This document shows, in pieces, positions 46,726 to 54,435 of a DNA stretch of 64,000 bases (positions within the stretch are counted from its first letter, which is position 1; each line of letters begins with the position of its first letter). The notes below the pieces were generated by a model. It ran no database searches, had not been told where the DNA came from, and was given only the letters and a program-made list of their open reading frames with translations. The position numbers were made by a program, and so were the translations under genes. Location: the NCBI GenBank assembly GCA_038225855.1, contig JBBRQU010000004.1, forward strand, positions 62,001-126,000, written 5' to 3'. Source of the DNA: CAHJXF01 sp038225855 (GTDB lineage Bacteria; Pseudomonadota; Gammaproteobacteria; Burkholderiales; Burkholderiaceae_D).

Positions 46726-47630
46726 AAGCCGCCGACATTCTGCTCACGCTCGCGGTCGTCGTGATCTGGGGTTCGAATTTCGTCGTGATGAAGGCCGGGC
46801 TCGAGGTCCTGCCGCCACTGCTGTTCACGTTCCTGCGCTTCCTGTTCGCCGCGCTCCCGCTGGTGCTTTTCGTGCGCCGGCCTGCGGTCCCGCTGCGGTT
46901 GATCGCCGCCTACGGCCTCGCGCAATTCGCAATCCAGTTCGCGCTGCTGTTCGGCGGCATGAAGCTCGGCATGCCGGCGGGGCTTTCATCGCTGGTGATC
47001 CAGTTGCAGGCCTTCTTCACGATTGCTCTCGCCGCGCTGATGCTCGGCGAACGACCGCGCGCGGCGCAGCTCGCGGGCGCCACGATCGCATTGGCCGGCA
47101 TGGGACTGGTTGCGATCCACATCGAATCGAAGACCACGCTGGTCGGGCTCGCGATGGTGATCGCGGGTGGCGTGTCGTGGGCGTTCGGCAACATCTACAC
47201 GAAGCGCATCGCATTGCACGCGCAAGCGAGCGGCGCAAAGGTCGAGGCGCTGCAAATCGTCGTGTGGGGCAGCCTCGTCGCCGTGCCGCCGCTCGGGCTC
47301 ATGTCGCTGGCCGTCGAGGGTCCCGATGTCATCCGCGGCGCGCTTGCGGCGATCGACTGGCGCATCGCCGGGGCCGTGCTGTTCAATGCCTATGCGACGA
47401 CGATCTTCGGCTTCGGCGCATGGTCGGTGCTGATGCGCCGCTATCCGACCGCGACCGTCGCGCCGTTCACGCTGCTGGTGCCGATCGTCGGCATGGGCAC
47501 GGCCGCGATCTTCCTCGGTGAAACCATGCACTGGTGGGCGATCGCCGCGGGCGCGCTGGTGCTCGCCGGTCTCGCGATCAATCAGTTTTCAACACTGCGC
47601 CCCGCGTCGAGAGGCAACGCGGCGCGCTGA
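46722..47630 (+). CDS. EamA-family (DMT) inner-membrane exporter
   Basis: A 302-aa transporter with ten hydrophobic helices arranged as two EamA repeats (AVVVIWGSNFVVMKAGLEVLPP ... MVIAGGVSWAFGNIYTKR). Close in look to the amino-acid/cysteine-metabolite exporter EamA, but the substrate cannot be set from sequence. It is coupled to the DUF482 gene by a 4-bp overlap. Convergent with ppa; the 124-bp gap holds palindromic repeats. Confidence 0.9.
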   Translation: MKAADILLTLAVVVIWGSNFVVMKAGLEVLPPLLFTFLRFLFAALPLVLFVRRPAVPLRLIAAYGLAQFAIQFALLFGGMKLGMPAGLSSLVIQLQAFFTIALAALMLGERPRAAQLAGATIALAGMGLVAIHIESKTTLVGLAMVIAGGVSWAFGNIYTKRIALHAQASGAKVEALQIVVWGSLVAVPPLGLMSLAVEGPDVIRGALAAIDWRIAGAVLFNAYATTIFGFGAWSVLMRRYPTATVAPFTLLVPIVGMGTAAIFLGETMHWWAIAAGALVLAGLAINQFSTLRPASRGNAAR

Positions 47631-47660
47631 GGGTCGGCCCGTCGTTCCCACGGCCTTAAG

Positions 47661-47734
47661 TCCCCGCGAAAGCGGGGAGGGAACCAGTGTCTTGCGAGGC
47701 ACGCCACTGGGCGATGCGCTTGCAAGCGCATCGC
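47661..47734. repeat. REP-like palindromes between eamA and ppa
   Basis: TCCCCGC-GAAA-GCGGGGA at 47661-47678, then a separate perfect 24-bp palindrome at 47711-47734 with core GCGCTTGCAAGCGC. The second core recurs at 52609-52622, giving a second repeat family. Confidence 0.88.
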
Positions 47735-47754
47735 GCTCCGCAGGCACGACCACC

Positions 47755-48327
47755 TTATTTCACGCTCTTCTTCTTCGCCTTCGTGCGCGCCGGCTTCGCC
47801 CTGCCCTCATAATTCTTCACGCCTTCGAGAATTTCCCTTTCGGCCTCGGCCATTCCGCCCCATCCCTCGATCTCGACCCACTTGCCTTTCTCGAGATCCT
47901 TGTAGTGCTCGAAGAAGTGCTGAATCTGCGCGAGCCGCTCGGGCTGCACGTCTTCGGGTTTCTTCCAGTGCTTGTACCAGGGCAGCACCTTGTCGATCGG
48001 GACCGCCAGCACTTTCGCGTCGCCGCCGGCTTCGTCCTTCATCTTCAATACGCCAAGCGGCCGGCAACGCACCACGACGCCGTGCACAAGCGGGAACGGC
48101 GTGACGACGAGCACATCGACCGGGTCGCCGTCATCGGAAATCGTCTGCGGGATGTAGCCGTAATTGCACGGGTAATGCATCGCCGTGCCCATGAAACGAT
48201 CGACGTACATCGTGCCGGTTTCCTTGTCGACCTCGTACTTGATCGGGTCGGCGTTCATCGGGATCTCGATGATGACGTTGAATTCGCGGGGCAGGTCGTT
48301 GCCTGCGGGGACGTTGTCGAAGCTCAT
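47755..48327 (-). CDS. ppa: Inorganic pyrophosphatase
   Basis: Soluble family I pyrophosphatase (190 aa). Active-site stretches are FNVIIEIPMNADPIKYEVDKETG, the YPCNYGYIPQT segment, the signature DDGDPVDVLVV with its Asp cluster, and KVLAVPIDKV. A Lys-rich tail (ARTKAKKKSVK) extends past the usual end near residue 175. The ATG at 48327 starts the conserved part; the 48435 start would run into the preceding regulator gene. Confidence 0.96.
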   Translation of the reverse strand: MSFDNVPAGNDLPREFNVIIEIPMNADPIKYEVDKETGTMYVDRFMGTAMHYPCNYGYIPQTISDDGDPVDVLVVTPFPLVHGVVVRCRPLGVLKMKDEAGGDAKVLAVPIDKVLPWYKHWKKPEDVQPERLAQIQHFFEHYKDLEKGKWVEIEGWGGMAEAEREILEGVKNYEGRAKPARTKAKKKSVK

Positions 48328-48398
48328 GGATTCTCTTGAAGAAGGGGGACGCTCGATACGCCGTAGCTTATCAAGACGCTCCCCGGCGCGCAGCCGGA

Positions 48399-49034
48399 CT
48401 ACCAATGCGACGGCAGAGTCTTCGACATGACCCACCCTCTATCCTCGATCGAAAGATAATTTCCCTGACGCAGGTCTTTCAACAGGCGGCTGACCATTTC
48501 CCTCGAACACCCGACGCGATTCGCAATTTCGGCGTGCGTCAGGCGCTCGGCGATGATGCGCGTCCCGTCGGCTTGCGGCTCGGCCATCGATTCCAGCAAC
48601 TGCACCACGCGACCGTAGACGTCGAGGAGCGCCATGCTGCGGGCGTTGCGCGTGGCCATGCGCGCAACCGCGATCACGCGGTCGAGCAGCTCAAGGGCGA
48701 ATTCGGGATGGCGCTTGATGTGCTCGAGCAGGGCAGCGCGCGTCACGACCGCGCATACGCTGGGCTCGAGCGTGATGACGCTCGCCGAGCGGGGACCACC
48801 GTCGAGGCACATCTCGCCGACCATCTCCCCGGCTCCATAGACGCCGTAGATGATTTCGTGATCGCGCTCATCGACCGAATAGGCCTTGACTCTTCCGGAA
48901 AGAATCACGAACAGGGTGTCGTTGCAGTCCCCTTCGTTGATCAGCAGGACGCCCTTGCGATAGCGTCGCTGCTGGCCGCATTCCGCGAGCCGCAGCATGG
49001 AAGGATTGACGCTGGAGTCGGTGACGGTATTCAT
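48399..49034 (-). CDS. Crp/Fnr-family transcription regulator
   Basis: Cyclic-nucleotide-type regulator (211 aa from ATG 49034). The N-terminal beta-roll shows GVLLINEGDCNDTLFVILSGRVKAY and GEMVGEMCLDGGPRSASV, keeping the Arg-Ser pair that contacts cyclic nucleotide phosphate. The C-terminal helix-turn-helix is LTHAEIANRVGCSREMVSRLLKDL, Crp/Vfr-like. No Fnr-type Cys cluster is seen. In-frame starts at 49055 and 49109 exist, the last overlapping the LuxR-type gene's stop by seven bases. Located 71 bp upstream of ppa on the same strand; a regulator of pili or stress genes is possible but unproven. Confidence 0.88.
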   Translation of the reverse strand: MNTVTDSSVNPSMLRLAECGQQRRYRKGVLLINEGDCNDTLFVILSGRVKAYSVDERDHEIIYGVYGAGEMVGEMCLDGGPRSASVITLEPSVCAVVTRAALLEHIKRHPEFALELLDRVIAVARMATRNARSMALLDVYGRVVQLLESMAEPQADGTRIIAERLTHAEIANRVGCSREMVSRLLKDLRQGNYLSIEDRGWVMSKTLPSHW

Positions 49035-49102
49035 GACCCCCGCTATGCGAGTCATCCGGCGTCCCGCCGGATCGGTGATTTGCACGAACGTGCGAAAGGA
49101 CT

Positions 49103-49846
49103 CTAGCATGCTGAGGCTGCCGCATGAACCGGTTCGTGGCGTCGAACGACGGCGGTCGTCGCGGCCATGAACGAGGTGCGAAATGCCGCTCGGAGCACCG
49201 GCCGAATCGGCGGAAGTTGCGCCACTCGATCGAGCAGTTCGCCGATGCTGTCGGCCTGCGTTTTCACGCGCAGGCTCGCAATCTGACTGCGGATCGTGGA
49301 CATCGCAACGCCTTGTCGCCGCGCAATTTCAGCGGGCCTCAAGCCTTGCGACAAATATGCGAGCACGGTCGCCTCCGCTCCCGTCAAGCCCTTCGAACGC
49401 GCATAGAAATCGATCGCCAGCGCGGTACAGCGCGAACGCCTGCTGAAAACCAGAAGCGAGAAATTCGATTCACCGTGCATGCCTTCGCCGCTGATCGGCG
49501 TCACGGCGATTGAAAGCGTTTCATCGCCGCCGCCGAGCAGCAGCAGATTCCGGCGACCGCGAAGAGTTTCCGCGAGCGCGGCTCTCAACTTCATGCGCTC
49601 GGCACTCGACTCGGCAACGATGCATCCATCGCGCAAGCGCAAGGGACCGGCGCCGTTGACTTCGTCGAGTGCGAGTTCATTGGCATAAATCAAACGCGCG
49701 TCGACGGCCAGCACCAGCACGCCATGGTCCATCTCGTCGAGCACGCGCATGAGCAGGCAGTCCTCGGGGCGCGGCCACATCGCAGCGACCGGGCGCCTAC
49801 CTTCGCATTGAAAATCTCCGGCGGAAAAATTGATGCCGCGGTTCAT
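49103..49846 (-). CDS. LuxR-type (GerE HTH) transcription regulator
   Basis: A 247-aa protein. The N-terminal half is PAS-like (LMRVLDEMDHGVLVLAVDARLIYANELALDEVNGAG). The C-terminal GerE-type helix-turn-helix is at about 175-235 (LTGAEATVLAYLSQGLRPAEIARRQGVAMSTIRSQIASLRVKT). No receiver domain, so not a classical response regulator. GGGAGA lies nine bases before the ATG at 49846. It precedes the Crp-family gene on the same strand, overlapping or touching it depending on the latter's start. Confidence 0.88.
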   Translation of the reverse strand: MNRGINFSAGDFQCEGRRPVAAMWPRPEDCLLMRVLDEMDHGVLVLAVDARLIYANELALDEVNGAGPLRLRDGCIVAESSAERMKLRAALAETLRGRRNLLLLGGGDETLSIAVTPISGEGMHGESNFSLLVFSRRSRCTALAIDFYARSKGLTGAEATVLAYLSQGLRPAEIARRQGVAMSTIRSQIASLRVKTQADSIGELLDRVAQLPPIRPVLRAAFRTSFMAATTAVVRRHEPVHAAASAC

Positions 49847-49966
49847 TGTTCTTTCTCCCTGTCGTGCATCGAAAAGCGGTGCTCGAGAAACATCGTAAGG
49901 AGGATGGCGTCGCGATGAACGTGAATATCGTGGGGATTGCATGTGCGAAATTCACGTCGCGCCGTC

Positions 49967-50062
49967 GTCCCTGCGAAAGCAGGGACCAGTGACGTTGACG
50001 TTCGCACGTCGCTGGCTTCCCTCTCCGCTTTCGCGGGGACTAAAGGCCGCGGGAACGACAAA
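49967..50062. repeat. REP-like palindromes upstream of the LuxR-type gene
   Basis: GTCCCTGC-GAAA-GCAGGGAC at 49967-49986 and an inverted, imperfect partner CTCTCCGC-TTTC-GCGGGGAC at about 50021-50040. The second is followed by the family's flanking string CTAAAGGCCGCGGGAACGAC. The two copies face opposite ways. Confidence 0.85.
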
Positions 50063-50068
50063 GGTCAA

Positions 50069-50197
50069 TCAGGTCATGATCCAGAGGACGTCGGGCATGC
50101 TGACGATCACCCCGATCAACAAGAGACCGACCGAGATGACGGCGATATTCATCACCGAATCGAGGACTGAAAATCTGAATTTCCGGTCGAATTTCAT
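50069..50197 (-). CDS. Small single-pass membrane peptide, 42 aa
   Basis: MKFDRKFRFSVLDSVMNIAV followed by ISVGLLLIGVIVSMPDVLWIMT: a basic N-terminus, then one or two hydrophobic segments covering residues 17-42. AGAGGAG lies seven bases before the ATG at 50197, a very strong ribosome binding site, which is the main reason to believe it. It sits alone between the LuxR-type gene and the aldehyde dehydrogenase. I do not recognise the family. The in-frame start at 50287 is less likely. Confidence 0.6.
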   Translation of the reverse strand: MKFDRKFRFSVLDSVMNIAVISVGLLLIGVIVSMPDVLWIMT

Positions 50198-50376
50198 TTG
50201 GTTCTCCTCTCGACGAAAGATTGAAAACGACGCTTGCTTTCGGGGTTTCATCCCGGGCTTCATTGCCGCGTCCTTGCATCGAGCCACTTGATTCTAGTCA
50301 ACCAAGCATGTCATTTGCGGTGAGAATGCCCTGCTTGTTCGGTGCAAATTTCACGTCGGAAGACAGCCTGAAGCCC

Positions 50377-51807
50377 ATGCGCGCCCACTTCATTGCCAAT
50401 CGCTGGACCGCCCCCCGATCAGAACAGTCGATCGCCGTCATCGATCCTTCCGACGGTCAGGTCTTCGACGCCATCGCGCGCGGCAACGCGGCCGACATCG
50501 ACGCCGCGGTCCATGCCGCGCGTCGCGCCTTCGACGGCGCATGGGGCTCCCTGTCGCCCGCCGAGCGCGGCCGTGCATTGCAGAAGCTCGCGCTGATACT
50601 CGTGGATCACGCCGAAGAACTCGCGCAAATCGAAGCGAAGGATTGCGGCAAGCCGTTGAAGCAGGCGCGCGCCGACGCGGCCGCGGTTGCGCGCTACTTC
50701 GAGTTCTACGGAGGCGCGGCCGACAAGCTCCACGGGCAGACGATCCCGTATCAGCACGACACCACGGTGCTGACGATCCGCGAGCCGCACGGCGTGACGG
50801 GCCACATCATTCCCTGGAATTACCCGCTGCAGATTTTCGGTCGCAGTGTCGGCGGTGCGCTCGCGGCCGGCAACGCCTGCGTCGTCAAGCCATCCGAAGA
50901 CGCGTGCCTGTCGTTGCTGCGCGTGGCCGAGCTCGCAGCCGACGTGTTGCCTGCGGGCGCGCTCAACATCGTGACGGGTTACGGACACGAAGCCGGCGAC
51001 GCGCTCGCGAAGCATCCCGGCATCGATCACCTGTCGTTCACCGGCTCGCCCGCGATCGGCAAGATCGTCGTGCGCGCGGCGGCCGAGCATCACACGCCGG
51101 TCACGCTCGAACTCGGCGGCAAGTCGCCGCAGGTGGTGTTCGCCGATGCGGACCTCGATGCGATGCTGCCTGCGGTCGTCAACGCGATCGTGCAGAACGC
51201 GGGGCAGACGTGCTCGGCAGGCAGCCGCTTGCTGGTCGAGCGCGCCGCGTACGACAAGGTGCTCGATCTGGTCGCGTCGGTCTTCGAGAGTCTCGAGACC
51301 GGACCGGCGATGATGGACCTCGATTGCGGGCCGCTGATTCGCCAGAGCCAGTTGCAGCGCGTCTGGGATTTTCTGTGCGACGCAGAACACGATGCGATCC
51401 CCATCTTCGCGCAGGGACGCGTGGTCGATGAAGCACCGCAAGGCGGCTTCTATCAGGCGCCCACGTTGTTTCGCGATGTGCCGCCTCATCATCGGCTCGC
51501 GCAACAGGAAGTCTTCGGCCCGGTGCTCGCGGCGATGGCGTTCGAGGATGAAGCCGATGCGATACGCCTCGCCAATGGCACGGCCTTCGGCCTCGTCGCG
51601 GGCGTGTGGACGCGCGACGGCGCGCGGCAGATGCGCATGGCGCGCGCGATTCGCGGCGGCCAGGTGTTCGTCAACAATTACGGTGCGGCCGGCGGGGTCG
51701 AGCTGCCGTTCGGCGGCGTCGGTGCCAGCGGGCACGGACGCGAGAAAGGCTTCGAAGCGCTCTACGGTTTCACGACCTTGAAGACGATCGCGATCCGCCA
51801 TGGTTGA
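50377..51807 (+). CDS. NAD(P)+-dependent aldehyde dehydrogenase
   Basis: ALDH-superfamily enzyme (476 aa, normal size). Motifs: IIPWNYPLQIFGRSVGGALAAGN (cofactor site), FTGSPAIGKIV, the general base Glu in VTLELGGKSPQVVF, the catalytic Cys in NAGQTCSAGSRLLVE, and QEVFGPVLAAMAF. Substrate cannot be fixed; betaine-aldehyde-like or semialdehyde types are possible. The ATG at 50377 starts the conserved part. It is followed 30 bp later by an SDR, suggesting a two-step alcohol/sugar oxidation unit. Confidence 0.93.
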   Translation: MRAHFIANRWTAPRSEQSIAVIDPSDGQVFDAIARGNAADIDAAVHAARRAFDGAWGSLSPAERGRALQKLALILVDHAEELAQIEAKDCGKPLKQARADAAAVARYFEFYGGAADKLHGQTIPYQHDTTVLTIREPHGVTGHIIPWNYPLQIFGRSVGGALAAGNACVVKPSEDACLSLLRVAELAADVLPAGALNIVTGYGHEAGDALAKHPGIDHLSFTGSPAIGKIVVRAAAEHHTPVTLELGGKSPQVVFADADLDAMLPAVVNAIVQNAGQTCSAGSRLLVERAAYDKVLDLVASVFESLETGPAMMDLDCGPLIRQSQLQRVWDFLCDAEHDAIPIFAQGRVVDEAPQGGFYQAPTLFRDVPPHHRLAQQEVFGPVLAAMAFEDEADAIRLANGTAFGLVAGVWTRDGARQMRMARAIRGGQVFVNNYGAAGGVELPFGGVGASGHGREKGFEALYGFTTLKTIAIRHG

Positions 51808-51837
51808 CGACTCGCGTTGAAACGAAATGGAGAACCC

Positions 51838-52596
51838 ATGCGCTTGAAAGACAAGGTTGCGATCGTCACCGGCGGCGGCTCGGGATTCGGCGAAGGCATC
51901 GCGCACACGTTCGCGCGCGAGGGCGCCAAGGTGGTCGTCGCCGACATCGACGAAGCGGCAGCCACGCGCGTGGCCGACGCGATCGGCGCCGCGGGAGGCA
52001 AGGCGGTCGCGGCGCAAACCGATGTCTCGAAAGACGCCGATGTCGCCCGCCTGCTCGACGCAACGCTGGCCGCATTCGGCGACGCGCACATGGTCGTCAA
52101 CAACGCGGGTACGACGCATCGCAACCGGCCGATGCTCGAGGTCGATGAAGCCGAATTCGATCGCGTCTACGCGGTCAACGTAAAGAGTATTTACCTCACG
52201 GCCAGACACTTCGTGCCGCACTTTCGAAGGCGCGGCGGCGGCGTGTTCGTGAACATCGCGTCGACCGCCGGCGTGCGTCCGCGCCCCGGGCTCACCTGGT
52301 ACAACGGCAGCAAGGGCGCGGTGATCGTGACGAGTCGTTCGATGGCCGCCGAACTCGGGCCCGAGAACATCCGTGTCAACTGCGTGAACCCGGTGATCGG
52401 CGCGACTGGTTTGTTGACCGAGTTCATGGGCGCCGAAGACACGCCCGAGAATCGCAAACGTTTTCTCGCGACGATCCCGATGGGGCGCTTCTCGACGCCT
52501 GAAGATGTCGCGAACGCGTGCCTCTATCTCGCGTCGGACGAGGCGCGGTTCATCACCGGCGTCTGTCTAGAAGTCGATGGCGGGCGGTGCGTGTGA
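51838..52596 (+). CDS. Short-chain dehydrogenase/reductase (SDR)
   Basis: Classical SDR (252 aa). NAD(P) motif TGGGSGFGEGIA, Asp-rich loop VVADIDE (Asp after the second strand, favouring NAD+), NNAG, catalytic Ser in NIASTAG, and YxxxK as WYNGSKGAV. It shows PVIGATGLLTEFMG and ends in ITGVCLEVDGGRCV, the normal SDR tail. GGAG lies six bases before the ATG at 51838. Downstream of an aldehyde dehydrogenase, probably in one operon. A partial copy of its tail follows at about 52665. Confidence 0.94.
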   Translation: MRLKDKVAIVTGGGSGFGEGIAHTFAREGAKVVVADIDEAAATRVADAIGAAGGKAVAAQTDVSKDADVARLLDATLAAFGDAHMVVNNAGTTHRNRPMLEVDEAEFDRVYAVNVKSIYLTARHFVPHFRRRGGGVFVNIASTAGVRPRPGLTWYNGSKGAVIVTSRSMAAELGPENIRVNCVNPVIGATGLLTEFMGAEDTPENRKRFLATIPMGRFSTPEDVANACLYLASDEARFITGVCLEVDGGRCV

Positions 52597-52606
52597 TGAA
52601 CACCGC

Positions 52607-52624
52607 GTGCGCTTGCAAGCGCAC
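52607..52624. repeat. Palindrome GTGCGCTTGCAAGCGCAC after the SDR gene
   Basis: A perfect 18-bp palindrome sharing the 14-bp core GCGCTTGCAAGCGC with the one at 47711-47734. It lies between the SDR stop and the duplicated SDR tail. Confidence 0.85.
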
Positions 52625-52664
52625 ACGGCGCGTTCGGCTCGGCTCATGCGCCTCGAATTCCCGA

Positions 52665-52714
52665 ACACGTATCACGGACGTGTGCCTCGAAGTGGATGGA
52701 GGACGATGCGTTTG
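52665..52714 (+). pseudogene. Degenerate duplicate of the SDR 3' end
   Basis: Encodes ITDVCLEVDGGRCV plus a stop, matching 13 of the last 14 residues of the SDR just upstream (ITGVCLEVDGGRCV). At DNA level many third positions differ (gtgcctcgaagtggatgga against gtctgtctagaagtcgatg), so it is not a recent perfect copy. It looks like the remnant of a second SDR gene or an old tail duplication. Confidence 0.75.
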
Positions 52715-52727
52715 ACGAACTTCCCGT

Positions 52728-53243
52728 TTACTTGAAGAGCTCCGCCACCGTACTCATGGGCAGGAACATGCGTCGCGCGTATTCGGGCAGGGGCCTGAAG
52801 CCGTAGCGATCGTAGAACTTCGCCGCGCTTTCATCCTTGGCATCGACGATCACAGCCATGGCGCCTATGTCGTCGGCAACCTCGAGGCTGCGACGCAACG
52901 CGTCGAGAAGGAGGAAATCGCCGAACCCCCTCCCCTTCGCGCTTTGATCGACCGCGAGACGGCCGAGCAACGTCACCGGCAGTTCTGGATAGCGCGGTAG
53001 CTTCTTGTGCAGGGCTGCCGGCAGAGCATCGAGCAAAATGCTCGCGGATGACAGCGTGTAGTAGCCGAGCACACGCGTCGCCGGTGGCTCGGTAAGGGCG
53101 AAGGCGGCCGCGACGCGACTGTCGGCGTCGTGGCGCGCCTGAGCTTGCAGGTAACGATCGAGCGTCACGACGCCGCACGAAAATTCCTTGCGGTTATGCG
53201 CCTTCGTCAGACGATCGATGTGGGGGACGGCCGCGGCCGTCAA
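52728..53243 (-). CDS. GNAT-family acetyltransferase toxin (TacT/AtaT-like)
   Basis: A 171-aa GNAT protein. Family signs: FSCGVVTLDRYLQAQARHDA near the N-terminus, the CoA pyrophosphate loop LAVDQSAKGRGFGDFLL, and FYDRYGFRPLP with the catalytic Tyr. Such toxins acetylate charged tRNAs to stop translation. It starts with TTG at 53243, immediately after the stop of the antitoxin gene, a typical coupled toxin-antitoxin order. Convergent with the SDR region. Confidence 0.88.
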   Translation of the reverse strand: MTAAAVPHIDRLTKAHNRKEFSCGVVTLDRYLQAQARHDADSRVAAAFALTEPPATRVLGYYTLSSASILLDALPAALHKKLPRYPELPVTLLGRLAVDQSAKGRGFGDFLLLDALRRSLEVADDIGAMAVIVDAKDESAAKFYDRYGFRPLPEYARRMFLPMSTVAELFK

Positions 53244-53582
53244 TCAAAACCCCATCCGCGTCCGATAGATGGCCGCTGCCTTGCGAAGACGTGCGTTTGG
53301 CTTGCCCGGGGCCAAAAGCGCGCTCACGAATGCGATCTGCCCTTTCCGGCCCAGATCAATAGCTTCGTGTTGCTGCAAGACACGGCGAGCGTTTTCCTGC
53401 GCGCTCGCAACGACGAAGTCGCTTAACGAGCGCCCTGAGAGCTCCGCCGCCTTCTGCAGTTGCGCTTTTTGTTCGACAGTGACGCGCGCCTCCAGACGCG
53501 CATCGGCCCGCTTGCGGACTGGCGTCTTCGCTTTTTTCGGGTGTGCGGAACGCGTCGGTCGTTCTGTAGCGGGGGCGTGCAT
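53244..53582 (-). CDS. DUF1778 ribbon-helix-helix antitoxin (TacA-like)
   Basis: A 112-aa protein with a Lys/Arg-rich N-terminus and an RHH DNA-binding segment (ARLEARVTVEQKAQLQKAAELSGRSLSDFVVASAQENARRVLQQHE). A C-terminal tail that would bind the toxin follows. AAGGAG lies six bases before the ATG at 53582; starts further upstream are rejected. Directly followed by the GNAT toxin. Autoregulation is expected: two TGTACGG repeats lie within its promoter. Confidence 0.88.
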   Translation of the reverse strand: MHAPATERPTRSAHPKKAKTPVRKRADARLEARVTVEQKAQLQKAAELSGRSLSDFVVASAQENARRVLQQHEAIDLGRKGQIAFVSALLAPGKPNARLRKAAAIYRTRMGF

Positions 53583-53617
53583 GCTTGCTCCTTCTGTCGA
53601 ATACACTTTCACGCCAT

Positions 53618-53646
53618 AATGTACGGCGGATGTACGGACCGCGCAA
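53618..53646 (-). promoter_or_regulatory. Toxin-antitoxin promoter with operator repeats
   Basis: On the minus strand TTGCGC (53646-53641), 17 bp, TACATT (53623-53618). Two direct TGTACGG repeats, written on the plus strand at 53620-53626 and 53631-53637 (11-bp period), lie in the spacer and -10. An RHH repressor bound there would block RNA polymerase. Confidence 0.6.
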
Positions 53647-53737
53647 GTATTCTTTGGCACACCGTATCAAGGACTTGGCCATACGGATTTTCCGAAGCCC
53701 TGTCCCATCGCGCTGCAGAGAACAGGATGAGCACGTT

Positions 53738-54427
53738 TCAAAGCCAGGTCACGATCTCATCTAGCGGTTTCTTGATTCCGCCGTGTACCGGCACCTTGCA
53801 ATCGCCTTTCGGATAACCGACGACCAGCAGGATCACGGGCTTCTCCCATGCAGGCCGCTCGCAGATCTCGTTCAGGAAGTTCATCGGACTCGGCGTATGC
53901 GTGAGCGCCGCGAGCCCGGCATGATGCAGCGCTGCGATCAGAAAGCCGCTGGCGATCCCGACCGACTCGGGTACGTAGTAATGCTTGACCATGCGGCCGT
54001 CGGGACGCTGACCCGACTTGACGGCGAAGATCGCGATCAACACCGGCGCTTCTTCGAGGAATGGCTTGTCGCTGTCGGTGCCGAGCGGCGCGAGAGCTTC
54101 GAGCCATTCCTTGGGCGCGCGACCCGCGTAGAACGCGCGTTCTTCCTCTTCGGCGGCCACGCGTATGCGCGCTTTGCGTTGCCGATCGCGGATCACCACG
54201 AAGTGCCACGGCTGCTGGTTCGCGCCCGATGGCGCTGTCCCCGCCGCTGCGAGGCATGCGCGAATCACGTCATCGGAAACATCCTCCGACGAAAACTCGC
54301 GGACGCTGCGACGTCGTCGAAGCTCGGCATGAAAGGCATGCGCACGCGCCGCCATCTCGTCGGGCGCGTAACGGCGATAGTCGGGCAACGCTTCGAGCAC
54401 GAGCGCCGCTGGCATCGATTCCGACAT
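53738..54427 (-). CDS. Nitroreductase-family oxidoreductase
   Basis: FMN-dependent nitroreductase-fold protein (229 aa): RRRRSVREFSSEDVSDDVI (FMN phosphate site), AAAGTAPSGANQQPWHFVVI, and ESVGIASGFLIAALHHAGLAALTHTPSPM. The C-terminal VVGYPKGDCKVP is typical of the family. The ATG at 54427 lies eight bases after the dctM stop, so it may share the TRAP transcript. Substrate unknown. Confidence 0.9.
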   Translation of the reverse strand: MSESMPAALVLEALPDYRRYAPDEMAARAHAFHAELRRRRSVREFSSEDVSDDVIRACLAAAGTAPSGANQQPWHFVVIRDRQRKARIRVAAEEEERAFYAGRAPKEWLEALAPLGTDSDKPFLEEAPVLIAIFAVKSGQRPDGRMVKHYYVPESVGIASGFLIAALHHAGLAALTHTPSPMNFLNEICERPAWEKPVILLVVGYPKGDCKVPVHGGIKKPLDEIVTWL

Positions 54428-54435
54428 GAGGGCTT

